Part shown: one piece after another, positions 46,628 to 53,894 of the stretch | Position numbering within the stretch: the first letter of the stretch is position 1 | Layout of the letters: each line of letters opens with the position of its first letter | From: Terriglobus sp. TAA 43 | GTDB lineage: Bacteria > Acidobacteriota > Terriglobia > Terriglobales > Acidobacteriaceae | Assembly (NCBI RefSeq): GCF_000800015.1 | Contig: NZ_JUGR01000001.1 | Coordinates: forward strand, 1,488,001 to 1,552,000 | Direction of reading: 5' to 3' | Length of the DNA: 64,000 nucleotides | Notes under the pieces: generated by a model | What the model saw: only the letters and a program-made list of their open reading frames with translations | Database searches by the model: none | What the model was told of the DNA's origin: nothing | Translations under genes and position numbers: made by a program

Positions 46628-46714
46628 GGTTATACGTATTGGAACGGGATTTGGCGTTAAAAACAGATGACACGAAGATGCTGAAAGACATCAGAACAAG
46701 CAGCAGGAGATGAG

Positions 46715-47266
46715 ATGAAGACTTTGATGGGAACTGCCGTAGCACTGATCTGCGTGAGTTGCAGTGTGTACGCAGCCAAGCAGAAGGCCACGGAGGTGGG
46801 TGGTGTTCCGATGTTGTCGAAAAGTTCGATTGCAGAAAACGCAGCGACGTCACCTGTTCTGACAACATTTGCAGCGAATGTGAAGAGCGCCGGGCTGGAA
46901 GACAAACTGAATGACAAAGGTCCCTACACAGTGTTTGCTCCGACGGACGACGCCTTCAAGAAGCTGCCTACGGGGACCGTGGATGGATTGCAGAAGCCGG
47001 AGAACACCGCTGACCTGACGAAGGTGCTGACTTATCTTGTGGTGCCGGGAAAGATCACTTCCTCGAAGCTGAAGAAGATGGTGCATAAGGGACATGGCAC
47101 CGCCACGCTGACCAGCATGGTAGGCGAAGCCATCACCGTGAAGGCTGCCGGTGATCTGATTACGCTGACGGATACGAAGGGGGATTCGGCCGTGATTTTG
47201 ACTGCGGATGTGCCGCAGAAGAACGGCATGATTCACATCGTGGACGCAGTGTTGTTGCCGAACTAA
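46715..47266 (+). CDS. Fasciclin (FAS1) domain protein, secreted
   Basis: A 183-residue exported protein with a signal peptide (MKTLMGTAVALICVSCSVYAA) and one FAS1 domain. H1-like motif GPYTVFAPTDDAFKKLPTGTVDGL and the H2-like motif KNGMIHIVDAVLLP are both clear, with VLTYLVVPGKITSSKL between. FAS1 proteins mediate adhesion or occur as secreted envelope proteins. AGGAG lies 5 nt before ATG 46715. It is monocistronic, with its own terminator. Confidence 0.93.
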   Translation: MKTLMGTAVALICVSCSVYAAKQKATEVGGVPMLSKSSIAENAATSPVLTTFAANVKSAGLEDKLNDKGPYTVFAPTDDAFKKLPTGTVDGLQKPENTADLTKVLTYLVVPGKITSSKLKKMVHKGHGTATLTSMVGEAITVKAAGDLITLTDTKGDSAVILTADVPQKNGMIHIVDAVLLPN

Positions 47267-47274
47267 TCAGAAAC

Positions 47275-47322
47275 AGCGAGGAGCCGGTGCCGTGAGGGCG
47301 GCATCCCGGCTCCTCGCTCTTT
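47275..47322 (+). terminator. Terminator after the fasciclin gene
   Basis: AGCGAGGAGCCGG (47275-47287) pairs perfectly with CCGGCTCCTCGCT (47306-47318); inside, TGCCG and CGGCA form a second stem. CTTTG follows. It lies between convergent fasciclin and piuC genes. Confidence 0.8.
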
Positions 47323-47364
47323 GTTCACGCAGAGGCCAATCAGCGCGAACAAATGCGAATGTGA

Positions 47365-48045
47365 CTACAGCTCAACCCACTGGCGGAGCAGGTTGTGATA
47401 CACGCCAGTCAGTTCCACCACGGACTCGTGATTGGGCACGTCGCGGTTGAGTTTTTGAATGGCCACATCAAGGCCAAGCAGAAGCGAACGCTGATCATCG
47501 CTGCGCACCATGCTCTGCATCCAGAAGAACGAACAGACACGTGCACCACGCGTGACGGGACGTACGTGATGCAGGCTGGTGGAGGGATAGAGAATTGCGT
47601 CGCCTGCGGGTAGCTTCACGCTCTTGCTACCGTACGTGTCTTCAATGACCAGCTCGCCGCCGTCATATTCATCGGGCTCGCTGAAGAAGAGCGTCATGGA
47701 GAGATCGGTGCGGACGTATTCGCCGGTGCTGTTGATGCGGCGTACGGAATTGTCCACGTGATTGCCGAAGGACTGGCCACCTGTATAGCGATTGAAGAGT
47801 GGCGGAAAGATCTTCTTTGGCAATGCCGCTGAGACGAAGACAGGATTGCGATTCAGGGCTGTAAGAATTTCCTTGCCGATCTCAATAGCAACAGGGTTCG
47901 TCTCTGACAACTGCATGTTGTCTTTCACCTGCGCGGATTGATATCCGGCGGTGACTTTGCCATCGACCCAATCGGTGGAGTCGAGCATGGCGCGAAGACG
48001 TTTGACCTGTTCGGCGGTAAGAACTTCTGGAACCTGTATCAGCAC
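47365..48045 (-). CDS. piuC: Fe(II)/2-oxoglutarate dioxygenase PiuC (PKHD-type hydroxylase)
   Basis: A 226-residue dioxygenase of the PiuC/YbiX type. The iron ligands are visible: NHVDNS (H96, D98) and [10 protein letters not shown] (H159), with the 2-oxoglutarate Arg just after. [11 protein letters not shown] and [16 protein letters not shown] are highly conserved in the family. PiuC genes accompany catecholate siderophore receptors, as here. The gene is third in a minus-strand unit receptor-Sel1-piuC (33 bp after the Sel1 gene). Substrate is not established. Confidence 0.94.
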   Translation of the reverse strand: MLIQVPEVLTAEQVKRLRAMLDSTDWVDGKVTAGYQSAQVKDNMQLSETNPVAIEIGKEILTALNRNPVFVSAALPKKIFPPLFNRYTGGQSFGNHVDNSVRRINSTGEYVRTDLSMTLFFSEPDEYDGGELVIEDTYGSKSVKLPAGDAILYPSTSLHHVRPVTRGARVCSFFWMQSMVRSDDQRSLLLGLDVAIQKLNRDVPNHESVVELTGVYHNLLRQWVEL

Positions 48046-48078
48046 AGTTTGAACCTCAATTCAGCGGAGTAAGAACGC

Positions 48079-48768
48079 TTATGCGTTTTGCGGCTCCGCC
48101 AGTGTTTGGGCAAATGCATGCAGCGCAGGCACAGGCCATTGCAAAAGAAAGTGCTTCATCTTTGCGATGAAAGCGGGTGTTGCAGTTTCAGGAACTTTGC
48201 TCAACCACTGGATGGCACCGGCGATATCGCCATCGGTGATGAGCATGCGCGCGTGATTGAACTGGCCACGGAAATCGCCACCTTCTGCAGCGCGCAGATA
48301 GTGCTCGCGGGCAATGGCCATATCTTTCTTGACCACCCAGCCATCTTCGTAAAAGCCACCAAGGATGTTGATGGACTTCACGTGATTTAACGCAGCCGCT
48401 GTGCGGAACCAGTGGATCGCTTCCACCTTGTCTTCCGGCACCCCACTGCCCAGCGTGAGGAGCGTAGCCAAGTTGTACATGCCCCAGTCGAGGCCTTTCT
48501 CTGCTGCTTTGCGGAACCATGGCGCAGCGAGAGTGGCACTGGGCGCGACGCCCCATCCTTGATCAAGGCAACGACCCACCATGTTCATGGCCATCACATC
48601 GCCACCACGCGCTGCACGTTCAAACCAATGGAGTGCTGCAGTGGCGTTATGCGGGACGAGTTTGCCGTCCAGCAGCATTTGTCCGTAGATGAGCTGAGCC
48701 TCGCACACGCCGCGTTCTGCTGCGGCACGTACGAGGTCCAGATCGTCTTGTGTTGCCTGTTTCTGCAC
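48079..48768 (-). CDS. Sel1-repeat (SLR) protein
   Basis: A 229-residue soluble protein of tandem Sel1-like repeats: AQLIYGQMLLDGKLVPHNATAALHWFERAA, AMNMVGRCLDQGWGV..AAPWFRKAAEKGL, GMYNLATLLTLGSGVPEDKVEAIHWFRTAA and SINILGGFYEDGWVVKKDMAIAREHYLRAA (each about 36 residues). Such proteins act as scaffolds. Proteins of this kind sit between fiu-like receptor and piuC genes in other bacteria, which matches the order here, 6 bp after the receptor gene. Confidence 0.92.
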   Translation of the reverse strand: MQKQATQDDLDLVRAAAERGVCEAQLIYGQMLLDGKLVPHNATAALHWFERAARGGDVMAMNMVGRCLDQGWGVAPSATLAAPWFRKAAEKGLDWGMYNLATLLTLGSGVPEDKVEAIHWFRTAAALNHVKSINILGGFYEDGWVVKKDMAIAREHYLRAAEGGDFRGQFNHARMLITDGDIAGAIQWLSKVPETATPAFIAKMKHFLLQWPVPALHAFAQTLAEPQNA

Positions 48769-48774
48769 TGTTGT

Positions 48775-51480
48775 CTACCAGTGAACGTTGAAAGCCACGC
48801 GGCCCGTACGGCCCGGCGCCAACAGTGCGAAGTGCGTTGTGTAAGCCTGCAGGAAGTACGCCTTGTCGCCGACGTTCAGCAGGTTGCCCTGGAGTTCCAG
48901 GTGCGAGTTGAAGCGATAGGCTGCGAACAGATCCACACGCGTGTAACCGGGTACCCACTTGGTGGAGTAGATCGTGGTCGGGTTATCAGCACCAAAGATC
49001 TTGCCTGCACCGTACAGACCACCACCAACGTTCAGCTTGCGCGTCAGGCTGTAGTAACTGCTGATGCTGAAGCTGTTCTCTGGCGTGTTCGGGTAACGAC
49101 GTCCGTTCTGGAGACCTGCTGCCACACCCGCACCACCTGCATTCGTCAGGATGGCGTTCATGAACGTGTAGCCAGCGAACACCTGCCACTTGCGGTTGAG
49201 ATAGCCGGTGATACCGAAGTCAGCACCGCGGTTGCGGCGTGTACCAACTGCGGCAATGGTGCTGTCCGCGAGAGTGATACGCACGTTCTGCGTATCGGAC
49301 TGGAACCATGCGCCGGTTGCGAGTGCCTTGCCGCCGAACAGTTCATACTTCACGCCCACTTCTTCCATGCGGGTCTTTTCGGGTGGCAGAGTGTTGTTGC
49401 CTGCGGTGTTCAGGCCAGATGGATCCTGTCCCTGTCCCAGAGAGTTACCAGGAGGCGTCGCGGAGCTGCTCACCGTGCCGTAGATGGTCGCCTTCTGCGT
49501 CGGCTTGTAGGCCACTGCAGCCTGATAGTTCACCAGATCAAACTGCGCGGGGGTGATGGTGGGAGCAACCGTGATGCCACGCATACCCAGAATCGGTGTG
49601 CGGTAGGTCGTGTTGTAGTGGTCGTAGCGGATGCCGCCCGTCAACTGGAACTTTCCGAGACGCGCCGAGTCGAAGCCATAGACCGAACGCGTGCCGATGA
49701 CCTGACGGCTGGGGATGTTGTTGCGAAGGATAGAGTTCGTCATCACAACGCCAGACGTGCCGCCGTCCTTGCGCGAGGTCACACCGGCCCATGCGTCGTC
49801 GCCGGTGGGATTCAGCAGGTCCGTGCAATAGTTACCGCCGGCTGCTCCGAGGACAGCGCAACGGGTTTCGCTAAGAGCAACGGTCGCTCCGGTCACCGAG
49901 TTCTTCACGTTGAAGGTCGGAACCACGGGAATGTCAGGTCCGGTGGTGGCAGTGATTGCCTGCGTCGGATCAAGAGCACCAACAGAGTAGGTCGAGTTCC
50001 AGCTGCGCTCGCGAGAGAACTCTGCGCCCACGGCGTAGGTGTGCTGAATCGTACCGATCTTGCCAGAGCCAGCGATGTCAGTCTGGTTGATGTTGGTGTC
50101 TACCCATGCAAGGCGCTGCTGGGCGCGACGATAGACAAGGCCGTAATAGATGTTGCCCTGGCTGTCGTCGGCCATGGAGTAGACGTAGTTCTGGTTCGAC
50201 TTGCCGTAACGGTAGGAATTGCGAATGACCGAGGTTTCCGTCAGCTTGTATTCCGCACGGCCAAACGCGGTGTTCACGTTTCCATCGCTGAAGTCACGGG
50301 AGTTGAAGCCGTAGAACGCTTTACGATTCACCAGCAACGGCTGGCCATCGCCCGTTTGATAGACCTGCGCGCGACCGTCGATACGGGCAAAGAAGGTGGG
50401 GTTGTTGTACGGAATGCCAGGATCTGGACGATCATGCGACTTCAACCAGTAGTAGTTGGTGTCGAAGTGCAAACGCTTGGTGGCAGAGAACGAAAGCGAC
50501 GGTGCGAGACCGTAGCGGCCGTTGTGCACAAAGTCACGACCAGCAACGTCTGCGTCCGTCCACATACCAGCCAGACGGCCAGAGGCCCAGCTTGTCAGCT
50601 TTGCATTGCCATCAATCGTGCCACGGAAGAAATTGCTGGTACCGGGGCTGAACGTTCCGTTGAGGAAGTTTTCGCGGCGAGCCATCTTCGAGTTGAGATT
50701 GATGCTGCCACCGCCAGCGGAACGACCGGCGAATGTACCGCTGGGTCCCTTCGAGACTTCCACCGACTCCACGTCAAACACTTCGCGTGATTGCGCACCG
50801 ATGTCGCGCATGCCGTCGACGAATGTGCTGCTCTGCGCGTCCACACCACGAATGTACGGACGGTCGCCGATGGGATTGCCACCTTCACCAGCACCGAATG
50901 CGATGCCCGGTACGGTACGCAGCGCTTCGACAAGTGTGGTGGAGGCGGTGTTGGAGATGATCGTCTCCGGGATAACTGTGAGCGTCTGCGGCAGATCGCG
51001 CAACGGCGCGGTGTACTTCAGAGACATCATCTCTGCGCTTGCCGTAACAGTCACGTCCTGTCCTGTGGCGTGCAATGCGAGCTGTACACGGTCTGAGGAA
51101 ATGAAATCCGCAGACATGTTGGTGCCCTGCAGTGCAGCGGTCAACGCCTCTTGAGCGGTCAGTACGCCGTGCACACCGGGCGAAGGCATGGATGCGTACT
51201 TTTCGGGAACGGACACCTTAATACTGAGTGCCGTTTCCAGCGAGGCAGCAACCTGGCCCAGAGTACCGGCCGGAATGTCGAACTTGTGGACCTGCTGGCT
51301 GGGCCGCGCCTGCTCCTCGGTAGGAACCGTGTCGGTCGATGGCTTTGCCTTGTTACCTTCTTTATCTTTGTCAGCAGTGGTGGCGGCCTCCGACTGCAGG
51401 GTTCCCATGGCAAACATGGCAAGGGTGCCGGTCAGCATCAGCTTTCCGCGCAGGCGAGTAGAATCTTCGTTCTTCTTCAT
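48775..51480 (-). CDS. TonB-dependent catecholate siderophore receptor (Fiu-like) with STN domain
   Basis: About 901 residues, outer-membrane receptor for ferric siderophores. Signal sequence LMLTGTLAMFAMGTLQSEAA. An STN-like domain occupies roughly 67-137 (FDIPAGTLGQVAASLETALSI), then the plug (about 155-275; LPQTLTVIPETII, RGVDAQSSTFVDGMRD, VESVEVSKGPSGTFAGRSAGG) and the 22-strand barrel ending in FNVHW with a terminal aromatic residue. The plug text is Fiu-like. The start ATG 51480 (MKKNEDS) is chosen over an upstream codon at 51516. First gene of receptor-Sel1-piuC; a large palindrome lies upstream. Iron-dependent control is likely but no Fur box was recognised. Confidence 0.93.
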   Translation of the reverse strand: MKKNEDSTRLRGKLMLTGTLAMFAMGTLQSEAATTADKDKEGNKAKPSTDTVPTEEQARPSQQVHKFDIPAGTLGQVAASLETALSIKVSVPEKYASMPSPGVHGVLTAQEALTAALQGTNMSADFISSDRVQLALHATGQDVTVTASAEMMSLKYTAPLRDLPQTLTVIPETIISNTASTTLVEALRTVPGIAFGAGEGGNPIGDRPYIRGVDAQSSTFVDGMRDIGAQSREVFDVESVEVSKGPSGTFAGRSAGGGSINLNSKMARRENFLNGTFSPGTSNFFRGTIDGNAKLTSWASGRLAGMWTDADVAGRDFVHNGRYGLAPSLSFSATKRLHFDTNYYWLKSHDRPDPGIPYNNPTFFARIDGRAQVYQTGDGQPLLVNRKAFYGFNSRDFSDGNVNTAFGRAEYKLTETSVIRNSYRYGKSNQNYVYSMADDSQGNIYYGLVYRRAQQRLAWVDTNINQTDIAGSGKIGTIQHTYAVGAEFSRERSWNSTYSVGALDPTQAITATTGPDIPVVPTFNVKNSVTGATVALSETRCAVLGAAGGNYCTDLLNPTGDDAWAGVTSRKDGGTSGVVMTNSILRNNIPSRQVIGTRSVYGFDSARLGKFQLTGGIRYDHYNTTYRTPILGMRGITVAPTITPAQFDLVNYQAAVAYKPTQKATIYGTVSSSATPPGNSLGQGQDPSGLNTAGNNTLPPEKTRMEEVGVKYELFGGKALATGAWFQSDTQNVRITLADSTIAAVGTRRNRGADFGITGYLNRKWQVFAGYTFMNAILTNAGGAGVAAGLQNGRRYPNTPENSFSISSYYSLTRKLNVGGGLYGAGKIFGADNPTTIYSTKWVPGYTRVDLFAAYRFNSHLELQGNLLNVGDKAYFLQAYTTHFALLAPGRTGRVAFNVHW

Positions 51481-51660
51481 TTTCAGTAACGCTCCGGGGC
51501 TTGGGCTCGCGCGCAAGGCGTGCGTGCCCTAAATCATTCACGTGCGAAGTCCCTCAACTACGCGCTCAAACGAACCGGCTGCAGGACGCGGGAAAAGCCA
51601 CCGCTCGGGAGCGGGAACCACATCTACGACCGCAGCAGTCCGATATGAAAAAAGATTACA

Positions 51661-51714
51661 CGAACAAGGACCGATTGAGTCCATTATTTTTCGGACTTTA
51701 TTGGTCCTTGATCG
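51661..51714. promoter_or_regulatory. 54-bp imperfect palindrome between TonB receptor and SRPBCC gene
   Basis: Left arm 51661-51682 and right arm 51693-51714 match as inverted repeats at 18 of 22 positions, with a 10-bp A/T-rich centre (ATTATTTTTC). Each arm also contains its own dyad GGAC-N7-GTCC (51668-51682 and 51693-51707), 25 bp apart. It lies about 180 bp upstream of the receptor start and about 70 bp upstream of the SRPBCC start, in the divergent promoter region. A two-dimer operator or an RNA hairpin is possible. Confidence 0.7.
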
Positions 51715-51781
51715 ATTACCGGCAACGGAATGTTCGCGGGGCGCCTCTACACTGCTAACTGGATCGGAGAGATTAAGAACA

Positions 51782-52330
51782 ATGCGCCATATTTTGGAGT
51801 CGGAACAGTGGCTTCCCTTCTCTGTCCCGATGGTGTTCGCGTTCCTTGCGAATCCGCAGAATCTGCCGCCGCTGATGCCTGCGTGGCAGCAGGCGCGGAT
51901 TGAGGAGTTGCGGCTGATTGCACCGCCTGCGCCTCCGGCCGGATCACCGAGTCGGTTGGGAACGGGCGTTGGGACGACCATGATCCTCAGTTTCAGGATG
52001 CTGCCGGGGCTTCCCATGCGGATGAACTGGCATGCCGCGATATCCGAATTTGAGTGGAACGATCACTTCGTCGATCGGCAGATCGCTGGGCCTTTTGCGT
52101 TCTGGCGGCACCGTCACAGTGTGAAGGAAGAGCTACGGGATGGGGTGCTGGGCACGCTGGTGAAAGACCGCGTGGAGTACAAACTGCCCCTGGGGCCGGT
52201 GGGCGATCTGCTGCATACGATCACCGTTAAGGCGCAGATGGAGCGGATCTTCGCCTACCGGAAGAAACGGATGGCGGAGCTGGTTCCGAAGTTTGTGGAA
52301 GCTCTGGTGAGACGCCGAGATAACGGTTAA
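51782..52330 (+). CDS. SRPBCC-family protein (polyketide cyclase/START-like)
   Basis: A 182-residue protein. It starts MRHILESEQWLPFSVPMVFAFLANPQNLPPLMP, the usual beginning of SRPBCC ligand-binding proteins of the CoxG/YfiT-like cyclase type, and includes WNDHFVDRQIAGPFAFWRHRH and DRVEYKLPLGPVG, which match the beta-sheet cup. The frame is open 80 codons upstream, but that part is not conserved and overlaps the promoter region. The ligand is unknown. Its stop overlaps that of the convergent diguanylate cyclase by 3 bp. Confidence 0.85.
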   Translation: MRHILESEQWLPFSVPMVFAFLANPQNLPPLMPAWQQARIEELRLIAPPAPPAGSPSRLGTGVGTTMILSFRMLPGLPMRMNWHAAISEFEWNDHFVDRQIAGPFAFWRHRHSVKEELRDGVLGTLVKDRVEYKLPLGPVGDLLHTITVKAQMERIFAYRKKRMAELVPKFVEALVRRRDNG

Positions 52331-53775
52331 GTCCGGAGCAAGCTGCCGGAGACCTTCTTCGAGGCGACGAAGATGGAGGGCGGGTGCGCAACTTCAACCC
52401 GATTGCGGCCTTTGTGCTTTGCCAGGTACAGGGCCTCATCCACGCGCGCCAGTAACAGCTCATAATCCAGATCGTCAGAGAACAGTCCGACACCGCAGCT
52501 TGCGGTCACCCGGATCTGATCTCCGGTCGGAAGCATGATCTCCATCTCCTGAATACGCTGTCGGATGCGTTGCGCTACCTCTTCTGCGTGTTCGAGCGTG
52601 CAATCTACAAGCACCAGGACAAATTCTTCGCCACCGTAGCGAAAAGCAAAGTCTGAAGGTCTGGCCGTGCTGATAATGACCTCAGCAGCGTGACGCAAAA
52701 CTATGTCGCCAGATTGGTGACCATACTGATCGTTGATGTTCTTGAAGTGATCGAGGTCCAGCATGAGAACGCAGAATCCACTATCCGATCTACGCTTCTG
52801 AAGGGCAATTTCACGTGCAAGAAGAGATGGAAGAAAACGACGATTAAGAAGCTGGGTGAGCGGATCGCGACCGTTTTCTGCCTCAAGCCGCGCTTCAAAC
52901 ATGGCGCTGAGAGAGAACTTGATACAGGAGATTTCTTCCTGAATGCGACGCAGCCACTCGCTGATAACAGCACGCTCCGCATGTGCAGACTGTGCCAGCC
53001 CGGGGATCAGATCGGAATCTACACGGTTGATGGCTGCAACAATTTGCCCCATTTCCGTAACACCCCCAAAAATCAGGTCCGCCTTGTGATTTACCCACAG
53101 TCCGAAGTCAGACTTCCAAAGTCTCGGAAGTCGCCCTGAGGAATCGCCCTGATGAAAGGCGGTAAGCACGATGTTGCCCCACTCCATCAACGACGCACGC
53201 TGGCGTTCGCGTTCCGTTGCCAGGTTTTGTCCAAGTGCCTGCAAACGATACGCCTCTTCCGTACGCGCATGAGTGGCGGCACTGGACTGGTAACTAACCT
53301 CGCGAATCTCCACGGAAAAATCTACAAGGCTGATGACGGCATGCATGGACTCCACTAAGAGCGCAGCGGATAGAGATTCGAGTGCAAGATAGCGAAGGAA
53401 CCAGAGTTTCAGCTTCCGCATGGCACGAGATACCGCATAGGCCGGAAGGCCCATGCGCTCCATCATGTAACCCACCTCAATCTGCTTTGCGCAAAACACT
53501 TCTACAGACAGATCCGGCAGAGAAAGCAGATCGGTAATCCAGCGAAGGAATATACCTGTAAATTCTGTGCGGGTTTCATCCCTGGTAACTACCGCAGCAA
53601 TACCTTCGTCGCCGGTCAGATACGCCATGTAACGCTGGCGTAGATCCTCGTAATTCGTATTCAGTATCCGTTGCAAAAGAGGCAGTACGTCTGCAGGCAG
53701 CTCATCTACGTAACTGGTCCATTCCTGGGCGATTCTTTTGGCTGTATCAAAGTCATGCTGCTGTGGTTCCTTCAT
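52327..53775 (-). CDS. Globin-coupled diguanylate cyclase (DosC-like), proximal His missing
   Basis: About 482 residues. Order: globin-sensor domain (about 10-155), middle domain (about 170-300) with LMEWGNIVL and SDFGLWVNHK, then GGDEF (from about 325) with LTQLLNRRFLPSLLAREIAL. These segments resemble E. coli DosC closely. GGEEF is at 381-385 and RPSD five residues earlier is an I-site, so cyclase activity and product inhibition are likely. At the position of the DosC heme ligand (VHARIG) this protein has MMERMG, Met105, and no His occurs between residues 8 and about 140. Start ATG 53775 is used; 53805 is in frame. Its sensing is therefore uncertain. Confidence 0.85.
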   Translation of the reverse strand: MKEPQQHDFDTAKRIAQEWTSYVDELPADVLPLLQRILNTNYEDLRQRYMAYLTGDEGIAAVVTRDETRTEFTGIFLRWITDLLSLPDLSVEVFCAKQIEVGYMMERMGLPAYAVSRAMRKLKLWFLRYLALESLSAALLVESMHAVISLVDFSVEIREVSYQSSAATHARTEEAYRLQALGQNLATERERQRASLMEWGNIVLTAFHQGDSSGRLPRLWKSDFGLWVNHKADLIFGGVTEMGQIVAAINRVDSDLIPGLAQSAHAERAVISEWLRRIQEEISCIKFSLSAMFEARLEAENGRDPLTQLLNRRFLPSLLAREIALQKRRSDSGFCVLMLDLDHFKNINDQYGHQSGDIVLRHAAEVIISTARPSDFAFRYGGEEFVLVLVDCTLEHAEEVAQRIRQRIQEMEIMLPTGDQIRVTASCGVGLFSDDLDYELLLARVDEALYLAKHKGRNRVEVAHPPSIFVASKKVSGSLLRT

Positions 53776-53836
53776 CGTGCTCAAAACACCACCTAAAAAA
53801 GTCATGGAAGCAAAACGTTATACCTCTGAAACACAA

Positions 53837-53864
53837 CATCGCGCTGAAAGTTTTCAGCGCGATG
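53837..53864 (-). terminator. Hairpin downstream of dxs
   Basis: Perfect 12-bp stem CATCGCGCTGAA (53837-53848), loop AGTT, TTCAGCGCGATG (53853-53864), 30 bp beyond the dxs stop. The following bases on the minus strand (TTGTGTTTC) are only partly U-rich, so termination is likely but not classical. Confidence 0.65.
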
Positions 53865-53894
53865 CGTTTAAGCCTTTTGCTGGATGAAAAACGT

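Noticed and set aside
48412-50790. Plus-strand open frame of 792 codons
   Set aside because: It lies entirely antisense to the TonB receptor and Sel1 genes, has no recognisable domain, and its composition is what high-GC antisense frames give.
51600-51770. Fur box upstream of the TonB receptor
   Set aside because: No sequence close to the GATAATGATAATCATTATC consensus was found; only the unrelated GGAC-N7-GTCC palindrome is present.
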